Shown: piece after piece, positions 1 to 6,603 of the stretch
Position numbering within the stretch: the first letter of the stretch is position 1
Layout: each line of letters begins with the position of its first letter
Source of the DNA: Stramenopiles sp. TOSAG23-2
Taxonomy: Eukaryota; Sar
Assembly: GCA_900128395.1 (NCBI GenBank)
Contig: LT649657.1
Coordinates: 1-17,166 of the forward strand
Length of the DNA: 17,166 nt
Direction of reading: 5' to 3'
The notes under the pieces: model-generated
Seen by the model: only the letters and a program-made list of their open reading frames with translations
The model's database searches: none
What the model was told of the DNA's origin: nothing
Translations under genes and position numbers: made by a program

Positions 1-552
1 CCAATACTTTGTACATCAGTAATATTATTATTATCTAGGTCCAAGTATGTTAATGTATTGTTTGCTTTCAATGCTTCACCTATATTTTGTAAATCCTCAT
101 CACGGATGTTCTTTCCATCCAAATCTACGCTACTGTCATCAAAATTGACTCCATATTTTTTTGTTAATACAACTCTAAAATAATAGCAACTCTATATTTT
201 GTAAATCCTCATCACGGATGTTCTTTCCATCCAAATCTACGCTACTGTCATCAAAATTGACTCCATATTTTTTTGTTAATACAACTCTAAAATAATAACA
301 ACGCAAGGGATCATATTCAAGAAATTTTTTACATGTTTTCGCAAACATATTTATCATTGCAAGTATATCATCATCAAAATATGCTATGAGACCTGGTTTT
401 GTAGAAGTACCAATACATATTTGTAATATGCCAGGTAAATCTTCAAAATGTGAAAGTTCATTATTGGTCATTTGCTCAGATTCTTCAGTTGCCGCTGTTG
501 TTCTTCTTCTTGTCGTTGTCGTTGTTGTATCATTAGTAACTAACGATGCCAT
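1..552 (-). pseudogene. LRR protein gene, 5' part, frameshifted by internal duplication; runs off left edge
   Basis: The open frame from the ATG at 552 to a TAG at 175 gives 125 residues: a Thr/Arg-rich head (residues 8-22), a segment around 58-95 that weakly resembles an F-box (key part MINMFAKTCKKFLEYDPL), then the start of leucine-rich repeats (VDLDGKNIRDEDLQNI). A 112-bp tandem duplication (80-191/192-303) shifts the frame, since 112 is not a multiple of 3, and the frame stops after ELLLF. Reading copy 1 in the other frame continues without a stop as DLQNIGEALKANNTLTYLDL and beyond to base 1, a clear ribonuclease-inhibitor-like LRR. So the ancestral gene was longer and continues off the window. 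The family is probably involved in protein-protein interaction; a role in ubiquitin ligation would depend on the weak F-box resemblance. It is either a genuine pseudogene or an assembly error in a working gene. A paralogue starts at 17006. Confidence 0.75.
80..302. repeat. Tandem duplication A (period 112 bp, two copies)
   Basis: Bases 80-190 recur at 192-302 with one visible mismatch (186 G versus 298 A). The unit lies inside the LRR gene and shifts its frame. The single mismatch means either some age or two alleles placed in tandem by the assembler. Confidence 0.9.
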
Positions 553-663
553 TTTTATCTCTTTTTTGTTTTGATAATAATTTTACGCTATCTTTTTCTT
601 TCTTTCTGTTTCTAGACGACGACTATCTATATGTGTCATCTATCATCAGTATCTCTTTTTATA
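410..663 (-). repeat. Left arm of a 16-kb-spaced inverted repeat (LRR gene 5' end plus promoter)
   Basis: The reverse complement of 410-663 matches 16897-17166 through about 110 bp of upstream DNA and the first 48 codons of the LRR gene. Differences are few: a longer ACA (Thr) run on the right, a 2-bp indel upstream, and scattered substitutions. Homology on the left stops at about 663. On the right it reaches the window end, so its true length is unknown. Because upstream DNA is conserved as well as coding sequence, this looks like a recent segmental duplication rather than two old family members. Confidence 0.9.
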
Positions 664-785
664 ATTCAAATTGTTAAAATAAAAAATAATATGTTGTTCT
701 ACTTTGTTTGTTGTTTTGCTGTTCGTCGTCGACGATACCTGTATAATCCTGATGTAATGCTATATGGTTCAATTTAAGCCCTGTA

Positions 786-946
786 TCAGGTACCTTAACC
801 TGAGCTTACGCTTTACGCTCCACCAGTCGGTGATGGTGTGTCCATGCAAAAAAAAGTTATTTTACAGTCTCAGGCACACACCATGAGCGACTGCGTTTTA
901 AACGCAGTCGCTTATGCTATTCCATCTATTAAAAAACAATAACTTT
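786..946. other. Self-complementary block with mutually exclusive stem-loops
   Basis: This stretch is more GC-rich than its surroundings. Bases 824-841 can pair with 876-893 (16 of 18 positions). Bases 882-895 can pair with 903-916 (14 bp with one G-T pair, 7-nt loop TTTTAAA), and the two pairings share 882-893, so they exclude one another. An outer stem joins 853-861 to 938-946 (9 bp). Further short complements are 786-791 with 798-803 (TCAGGT/ACCTGA) and 799-804 with 869-874 (CCTGAG/CTCAGG). An 8-bp direct repeat, TACCTTAA, lies at 791-798 and 946-953. It could be a structured non-coding RNA, a foldback element remnant or a recombination-prone palindrome. It matches no tRNA, 5S, U6 or SRP RNA pattern that I recognise. 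Confidence 0.5.
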
Positions 947-1011
947 ACCTTAAAAAATAGTTGTATGATATCTGACCATCCTTGTTGCATTTAACATACT
1001 TAGCACACAAT

Positions 1012-1313
1012 CTACTGGTATATTAGGGCAGTTAATTTCGCTTGTTGATTATGAGGAGTAAAACTAAGAGTAGGTTGCATGGTTGCATGTTAACTGGATT
1101 TTATAAATCTAAATCTTGGCCCCCCTTTTATATAGCGTACTCTCTCGTTAATTTTTCCAAGACTACTGGTATATTAGGGCAGTTAATTTCGCTTGTTGAT
1201 TATGAGGAGTAAAACTAAGAGTAGGTTGCATGGTTGCATGTTAACTGGATTTTATAAATCTAAATCTTGGCCCCCCTTTTATATAGCGTACTCTCTCGTT
1301 AATTTTTCCAAGA
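1012..1313. repeat. Tandem duplication B (period 151 bp, two identical copies)
   Basis: Bases 1012-1162 and 1163-1313 appear identical base for base, with no spacer. The unit contains a C6 run and no recognisable gene. It is wholly intergenic. Confidence 0.95.
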
Positions 1314-1328
1314 CATATATAATATCTA

Positions 1329-1611
1329 CGTAGATAATTAAAGTGCTAAAACACTGTTTTAATTTTTATTTGTCGATAAAGTCGCTACCCGCACCCGCTA
1401 CACACTTACTCCTTTTTTTTTCTAATTTTTAATCTAACTGATCTAATTGCAACATTTTTTCTACATCCATCGTAGATAATTAAAGTGCTAAAACACTGTT
1501 TTAATTTTTATTTGTCGATAAAGTCGCTACCCGCACCCGCCACACACTTACTCTTTTTTTTTCTAATTTTTAATCTAACCGATCTAATTGCAACATTTTT
1601 TCTACATCCAT
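1329..1611. repeat. Tandem duplication C (period 142 bp, two diverged copies)
   Basis: Copy 1 (1329-1470) and copy 2 (1471-1611) differ by two substitutions and one missing C before a T9 run. Copy 2 contains the genuine 3' end of the 1570-2340 gene. Copy 1 has a second version of its C-terminal 13 codons and stop, with Gln in place of the Arg at third-last position (LDQLD versus LDRLD). Confidence 0.9.
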
Positions 1612-2340
1612 AGCATCATTATTAAAATCATCACTAGATACATCTGAATGTAATGACATCATATCGCTATTGCTACTCTCATCATCGCTATTATCATTAT
1701 TATTATTATTTTTCTTAGTATTATCACCACCTTCATCATCTGATGAATCAGATGATGATGAACCAGAATATATATCATCATCAACAATATTTGATGGTGT
1801 AAAACCTAAACCCGTACCATTTAATGATTCTGTTGTTACTCGTATTTTTCGTAATGATCGATCAGGTGTTTCAATCCAAGCGGTTTGTACTTCTAAAAAA
1901 TTTGGATTTGTATTTGGTGCTATAGTTGGAGCATCAAACGAAACAACTAATTTTGGATAACATGGAACTTCAATTGTATCGCCATCATACTCTATTGAAG
2001 GCATATCAAAACTACTCATTTTATGTACTTTGGATGATGATTTATTTTTTTTCTTATTTTTACTTGACTTTTTCTTTCTCCGTAACTTTCTTCTACGTTC
2101 TTTCTTTTCATTTAAATACCCACTTGAATTTAAAAAGTCTAAATCTTTGTTTTTACTCTTCATATAATCACTTCCGTTGGATGATGCCAAGGATAATGAA
2201 TCTAAATCATCGTCATAACCATGTTGTTTTTCTAACATTTCAATAAAGGATACGGATGTCTTGGCTGCTCTTCTTTGTATTTGTTGTGTATTGATTTGTT
2301 CAACATTTGGTAGTTTTGGTATTCGTTGATTCATTTTCAT
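1570..2340 (-). CDS. Basic/acidic low-complexity protein of unknown function (256 aa)
   Basis: I do not recognise a family. The ATG at 2340 is the first in frame; a second Met follows two codons later. Residues 1-50 are polar with one helical-looking stretch. Residues 78-107 are strongly Lys/Arg-rich (ERRRKLRRKKK and more) and would serve as a nuclear localisation or nucleic-acid-binding patch. Residues 116-185 are the only ordinary-composition part (IEVPCYPKLVVSFDAP, then TAWIETPDRSLRKIRVTTES), possibly a small beta-rich domain. Residues 187-245 are Ser/Asp/Asn-rich with many S/T-x-x-D/E sites of casein kinase 2 type. The C-terminus ends VEKMLQLDRLD. The composition contrast supports a real gene: a basic block, an ordered core and an acidic tail. 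The gene is bracketed by tandem duplications at its 3' end (C) and just upstream of its start (D). A nuclear or nucleolar role is only inference. Confidence 0.7.
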   Translation of the reverse strand: MKMNQRIPKLPNVEQINTQQIQRRAAKTSVSFIEMLEKQHGYDDDLDSLSLASSNGSDYMKSKNKDLDFLNSSGYLNEKKERRRKLRRKKKSSKNKKKNKSSSKVHKMSSFDMPSIEYDGDTIEVPCYPKLVVSFDAPTIAPNTNPNFLEVQTAWIETPDRSLRKIRVTTESLNGTGLGFTPSNIVDDDIYSGSSSSDSSDDEGGDNTKKNNNNNDNSDDESSNSDMMSLHSDVSSDDFNNDAMDVEKMLQLDRLD

Positions 2341-3029
2341 GTATTATATATTATTGTTATCTACATCTCTATTACCATGTTTGTCTTGAATAAAATCATT
2401 CTGCTTTGTTCACATATCATATATTATATATATAAATATATACCGTATCTACATCTCTATTACCATGTTTGTCTTGAATAAAATCATTCTGCTTTGTTCA
2501 CATATCATATATTATATATATAAATATATACCGATCGTTACTAGTTTTTGTTGTTTTTTATGATTATATTGACGAAGAATTATCCATCATATTGATCCAC
2601 TTGTCCACTTCATACTTATTTCACTTATGATATACTAAATATTAGCTAATATACCTATCAAATATATATACAATGGTATGTCTATCTTGTATTGCTATAG
2701 CAGGTGAATACTGTTGTTGCAAATAATTAAAAATGTGATGTGGCAAAGTGGCAACCATACTGTATAATAAGGTATTGTTGTTGGATGATCTACAATTTTT
2801 TTTATTATTACTTAGGTATAGTTGTTATTAGATAATTGCACAATTAATAGAAATGTAGAAGACGAAGATGTAAACATTGTATATTAGTTGGAGGGAAGAA
2901 ACAGTAAGACGTACTGTACTGTATTTATTGAAAGTTGTTCAACAAATATAGTAACCCTAATAGTACAGATTGACCATATATAGACATATATATATATATA
3001 TAATACTTTTACGTTATCATTTTTTTAAG
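2341..3029. promoter_or_regulatory. Shared 5' region of a divergent gene pair
   Basis: This 689-bp stretch separates the starts of the 1570-2340 gene (-) and the 3030-3260 gene (+). It includes tandem duplication D on the left and a TATATATATATATATA tract at about 2986-3002 just before the right-hand ATG. The remainder (2534-2985) is AT-rich. A 17-codon ORF at 2673-2726 (+), ending EYCCCK, is Cys-rich but far too short to claim. I see no RNA gene. Confidence 0.5.
2358..2533. repeat. Tandem duplication D (period 88 bp, two identical copies)
   Basis: Bases 2358-2445 and 2446-2533 appear identical. The unit begins 18 bp upstream of the start codon of the 1570-2340 gene and contains a TATATATAAATATATA tract, so the probable core promoter is doubled. 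Confidence 0.95.
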
Positions 3030-3260
3030 ATGACGTTGGAACATTTTGTAGATAATACTAATAACGATATTGTAGATAATAATAATAATAACCATGTACC
3101 TAATATAACATCCGATGAAATGGAAAATAGAATCAGGCAAATATGTGCTCTCCCACAATTAAGAAATTATCGTAGAGGTAGAAGAGGTAGACGCGGTGCT
3201 GTATATATACCACAAACACAAATTATTGAACCCTTAGATGTTTCTGTATCTGTATCATAG
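3030..3260 (+). CDS. Small Arg/Gly-rich protein (76 aa), unknown function
   Basis: I start this gene at the ATG at 3030. The upstream in-frame extension would need a TTG start and translates the TATA tract. Residues 1-30 are Asp/Asn-rich with an NNNNN run. Residues 29-48 look like a short amphipathic helix (DEMENRIRQICALPQLRNY). Residues 49-56 are a compact RRGRRGRRG-type basic motif that could bind nucleic acid. The tail is ordinary sequence ending DVSVSVS. An AT-rich 3' region follows the TAG. No known family comes to mind. The ordered change in composition and the TATA-like tract upstream favour a real gene, but at this length chance cannot be excluded. It is divergent from the 1570-2340 gene and convergent with the M20 peptidase gene. 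Confidence 0.5.
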   Translation: MTLEHFVDNTNNDIVDNNNNNHVPNITSDEMENRIRQICALPQLRNYRRGRRGRRGAVYIPQTQIIEPLDVSVSVS

Positions 3261-3900
3261 AGTAAAAGTTTAATTTTATATAAAATATATAGACTATGCA
3301 CAAATATTAAAAATATTTCATTTTTATATAAAATTTTCTCTTAACTCATACGTTCGTATATTACATACGTATATAATATACTCGTAAATTTCTTTTACTC
3401 CCGGACATTCATTTTTATATATAAAGTATTTAATTATATTTTTTATTATTTTATAAACAACACTATACGTAATCTTTAATGAAAAGGGTCTATAATCTTT
3501 ATTTTTTACGTCTCTTCTCCCTCTTTTCCTGTAGTTCCTTAGTCTCTATTTTATTACAAATACACGATTATCCATCTTAGAAAAAAATCCAATATTACAC
3601 TATACACCCCCACTTTTCACTTTCTTTTATTCATTATATTTACTTTTCACTGGTCTGTACGTGCAACATTATTTCGATATATTGTTAGAAAGGAGAGCTT
3701 TTGGTAAACCGATATGATAAAAGTACACCCCCACTTTTCACTTTCTTTTATTCATTATATTTACTTTTCACTGGTCTGTACGTGCAACATTATTTCGATA
3801 TATTGTTAGAAAGGAGAGCTTTTGGTAAACCGATATGATAAAAGAATGTTCATATATATATATTTTCATGCTTATATATATATACGAGTAATAAAATTAC
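3261..3900. other. Convergent intergenic region, very AT-rich
   Basis: No gene is visible. It holds the 3' ends of the small Arg/Gly-rich gene (+) and the M20 gene (-), repeated CATTTTTATATA-like words near 3319 and 3410, tandem duplication E, and a TATATATA-rich tract at 3850-3890 next to the M20 stop codon. Confidence 0.6.
3603..3844. repeat. Tandem duplication E (period 121 bp, two identical copies)
   Basis: Bases 3603-3723 and 3724-3844 appear identical. The unit ends 56 bp beyond the stop codon of the M20 peptidase gene and lies in its probable 3' untranslated region. Confidence 0.95.
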
Positions 3901-5610
3901 TCACCTACGTTTGCTAAAATTATTATCCGTTTGTTCAATAAAATTTCTCATAAAAATGCAAACTCTAATTAAATTTCCTGTACTAATTCGTTCATCTATA
4001 CCATGAAATAATTTCGTCTCTTCATTTGTTATACGTATTGGATTAAAACGGTAAATATTATCTGTCACTTCCCAAAAATGACGACTATCACTATTTGCAA
4101 TAAATAAACCTGGACCAACAGATGCTTCTGGATATTGTGCATGGACACAATTTTTTAACGTTTTAAATGCATTTGTATTTGAACTTGATACAGGTGATGG
4201 TCTCAATGATTTGACCACATCGATTTTAACCCTTGGATCATCAATTACGTTTTTATCATACTCCAATACCTTTTCCAATGTATCACATGGATGTATACGA
4301 TGATTTATAGTAGCATTTGCTTTGCCTGGACATACATTATGTTTATAACCACTTTTAAAAATGGTCAAAGCAGTTGATGTACGTACTAATGCAGCTGTTT
4401 GTGATTTCTTTTCCAAAATCCATTTCACTAATGGTCCAAATAACCATAAATTCACCATGATATAACGCATGTAACCAGTAAATCCAGTCGATATCAAACT
4501 AAAAAAACTTTCTGCAACACCAACAATTTTTCCAGGTTTTGGATTCTTTTCCAATTTGGACATAGCACGAGATAATATACCAATCGGACCTTCCTTTGGT
4601 GGAAAACTACTATGTCCAGGCGCAGTTGTTACACTTAAATTTAATGTCATGTTTCCTTTTTCACTACAACATATTAATGCAACTGGCCCTGGATGCCCAC
4701 CGATTGCATGATCAATTACGAATAAACCTTCATCCCACATAAATTCAAATGGTTCCTCCGTAAATCCATTATCAACAAACCATTCCGATATTTTCTTCGC
4801 TCCACGAAAACCACCTACTTCTTCATCATGGCCTAATGCTAAATAAATACTACGTTTTGGTTTAAAACCAGATTGTATTAAATCTTCAAAACATTCCATC
4901 CATCCTACTACCATATGTTTTAAATCGATTGCACCACGTCCATAAATATTGTCATCTTTAATACGTCCTGAAAATGGATCTTCCGACCAATCACTAGCAA
5001 TTGCTGGCACAACATCCATATGCGCATATAATAAATAGGGCCTTTGCGTATCATCTTCCGTTCCTTTCCAACAATAAATTAGACTATAATCATTTACTAC
5101 ATGTTTTTCAAATGTTTTATGTACGTTTGGATACGTTTGTTCTAAAAATTTGTGCAATTTTAACATTTCACGATAATCAGCCTCTTGCTCTGCATCTTCG
5201 TAGTCATAGGATACAGTTTTATATCTAAGTGCTTCCGACAAATGTTCTGCAATAACATTTTTCTTTTTTAAAAATCTTCTAGTGAAATCTTTTTTAGACA
5301 ACTCATCTGCCATTTTATTACGTTCACTTGCTAATAATTGTCCACCAGGTAATAACTTTGAGAAACTTAATAAATATTTAACAACGGAAATACTTAGCAG
5401 ATATACTATTAACCGACCAAATGTTGGAAAATATCGAAGTATATATCGCGATAAAAAATTTCTGTCGTAATTTAAATATCTTAATATAGATTTTAAAAAT
5501 CCTGCTGTCAATCCAGTATTTATTATATACCTAATTAATTTAGTATATTGATTATTTGCAGAAGGTGCATCTATAACTAATTCTTGTTTTGCATTATGAT
5601 CTTTACACAT
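3901..5610 (-). CDS. M20-family metallopeptidase, Cps1/PM20D1-like, with N-terminal membrane anchor
   Basis: This 569-residue protein resembles yeast vacuolar carboxypeptidase S and animal PM20D1, which cleave or form peptide/N-acyl amino acid bonds with a two-zinc centre. A hydrophobic segment at about 64-87 (LIVYLLSISVVKYLL) fits the single N-terminal anchor of Cps1, and the length matches that family. Metal-site motifs are complete: AHMDVVP (H197, D199), YGRGAIDLK (D229), GHDEE (E263 catalytic base, E264 ligand), WDEG (D293) and a C-terminal FHGIDERI (H536). SEKGNMTLNL and GHSSFPPKEGPIGIL are further family signatures. A hydrophobic stretch at about 365-395 (YMRYIMVNLWLFGPLVKWIL) may lie against the membrane. 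The expected role is processing of peptides or N-acyl amino acids in a vacuole, lysosome or secretory lumen. Its 5' region is shared with the 6025-6441 gene. Substrate specificity cannot be read from sequence. Confidence 0.93.
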   Translation of the reverse strand: MCKDHNAKQELVIDAPSANNQYTKLIRYIINTGLTAGFLKSILRYLNYDRNFLSRYILRYFPTFGRLIVYLLSISVVKYLLSFSKLLPGGQLLASERNKMADELSKKDFTRRFLKKKNVIAEHLSEALRYKTVSYDYEDAEQEADYREMLKLHKFLEQTYPNVHKTFEKHVVNDYSLIYCWKGTEDDTQRPYLLYAHMDVVPAIASDWSEDPFSGRIKDDNIYGRGAIDLKHMVVGWMECFEDLIQSGFKPKRSIYLALGHDEEVGGFRGAKKISEWFVDNGFTEEPFEFMWDEGLFVIDHAIGGHPGPVALICCSEKGNMTLNLSVTTAPGHSSFPPKEGPIGILSRAMSKLEKNPKPGKIVGVAESFFSLISTGFTGYMRYIMVNLWLFGPLVKWILEKKSQTAALVRTSTALTIFKSGYKHNVCPGKANATINHRIHPCDTLEKVLEYDKNVIDDPRVKIDVVKSLRPSPVSSSNTNAFKTLKNCVHAQYPEASVGPGLFIANSDSRHFWEVTDNIYRFNPIRITNEETKLFHGIDERISTGNLIRVCIFMRNFIEQTDNNFSKRR

Positions 5611-6024
5611 ATTGTTCTTCTTGTTTTATAAAATCTATTTGATTGTAATAGAATATAATGAGTGATGATATATAATATTACAATGTCAATATTACAAGTA
5701 TCTTCTTTCAATAATGACATGTATACATATATTATACATAGATTGACATTTTCTATTTCTCTCTGTGTGTGTATCATTACTAATATTTCTTCTTGGTGGT
5801 GCCTTGTTGTTTATATAAATAAACATTCATCTTCTTCTCATTCCAACTCATCTTCTCTACATATCTCTCCTCTGGTTGGCGGTGGAAAATAATGAAATTG
5901 AAAACAAACCCAAGTATAGTCGTCAAATATATGACAAAAAAAGAAGAAAAACAATAATATCATCAATGTAACAAAATCATACAGAATAATAATAGATATT
6001 AAAACAACAGATAAAAAAAAAGCA
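5611..6024. promoter_or_regulatory. Divergent promoter region, M20 gene / small membrane protein gene
   Basis: These 414 bp lie between two divergent start codons. They contain pyrimidine-rich stretches (for example near 5755-5770 and 5826-5870) on the left and A-rich sequence just before the right-hand ATG. Short overlapping ORFs occur on both strands but are low-complexity, so I treat the region as regulatory. Confidence 0.45.
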
Positions 6025-6441
6025 ATGACTTCCTCTGGAAAAGATGAAAAGAAAGAAACCAATGATCAAATAACAACACATCATCACCATCATTATGTCA
6101 CAGGAATTATGCCGAAAATTTTATTTTTCATTCATGATAAAATTTATGGTGGATCACTAATTGGTGTTTTTGGATACTGTATAGAATGGATTTTGGAATT
6201 AAGCCATGTATCAACTCGCCTTCATAAATTTCTGCATCATAATCGTTATATAAATGTAAACAAGATGGGATTGCTAGCCATTACTATGATAATTATTGGG
6301 CATTATACTGAACATTTACATCAAGTGGATGAAAATGTTAAACAAGATATTGAAATGGCACAAAATAAAAAGGAAGATGATATGAGAACAAACCGTATTG
6401 TTGCATTGGAGAGACGATTATCAATCTTAGAATCAAAATGA
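6025..6441 (+). CDS. Small membrane protein with two hydrophobic segments (138 aa), unknown family
   Basis: The ATG at 6025 follows an A-rich leader (AAAAAAAAGCAATG), as with other genes here. Residues 1-18 are charged and polar, followed by five histidines (19-23). Residues 43-60 (GSLIGVFGYCIEWILELS) and 81-94 (MGLLAITMIIIGHY) are the two hydrophobic segments; the second is short for a transmembrane helix. Residues 96-138 are a charged helix with heptad-like spacing (MRTNRIVALERRLSILESK) that could form a coiled coil. A hairpin-type membrane protein with a cytosolic coiled tail is a reasonable picture, for example in the ER or mitochondrial outer membrane, but I do not recognise a family. 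It shares its 5' region with the M20 gene and converges with the large coiled-coil gene, 162 bp from stop to stop. Confidence 0.7.
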   Translation: MTSSGKDEKKETNDQITTHHHHHYVTGIMPKILFFIHDKIYGGSLIGVFGYCIEWILELSHVSTRLHKFLHHNRYINVNKMGLLAITMIIIGHYTEHLHQVDENVKQDIEMAQNKKEDDMRTNRIVALERRLSILESK

Positions 6442-6547
6442 GGTTAGTTCTACAGAGGATATGTGTGGGTATAATATATCTAAAATATAAAATATACGAA
6501 GTCGTACTGTCGTGAACTCATCTCGTCTTTTTTTCAAAAATATTTTT

Positions 6548-6575
6548 TATTTTATTTAATTTTAAAAATAAAATA
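6548..6575. terminator. AT inverted repeat between convergent stops (possible 3'-end signal)
   Basis: Bases 6548-6557 and 6566-6575 are perfect 10-bp complements around AATTTTAA, in a 162-bp convergent spacer. The symmetry could serve 3'-end formation for both genes, but in DNA this AT-rich it may be chance. Confidence 0.25.
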
Positions 6576-6603
6576 TATGCGATCATAACGATCAAATGTT
6601 TTT

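Larger units (their letters stand above)
553..1569. other. Intergenic region between LRR gene and 1570-2340 gene
   Basis: I see no credible coding frame here. From left to right it holds the 5' flank of the LRR gene (to about 663, conserved with the right-hand copy), AT-rich DNA, the self-complementary block near 786-946, tandem duplication B and most of tandem duplication C. Copy 1 of duplication C includes a detached copy of the last 13 codons and stop of the next gene (1429-1470). Confidence 0.7.

Noticed and set aside
791-953. 8-bp TACCTTAA direct repeats as a transposon target-site duplication
   Set aside because: No inverted terminal repeats sit just inside them, and an AT-rich 8-mer pair at this spacing can be chance. 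The idea is kept only as an alternative for the hairpin block.
1670-2246. Plus-strand frames opposite the 1570-2340 gene
   Set aside because: They are Leu/Ser/Phe low-complexity shadows of its acidic and basic tracts.
2673-2726. 17-codon Cys-rich ORF (ends EYCCCK)
   Set aside because: It is too short to separate from chance and has no supporting context.
5577-6062. Overlapping frames on both strands in the M20/membrane-protein spacer
   Set aside because: They are low-complexity, overlap each other and neighbouring gene starts, and lie in a divergent promoter region.
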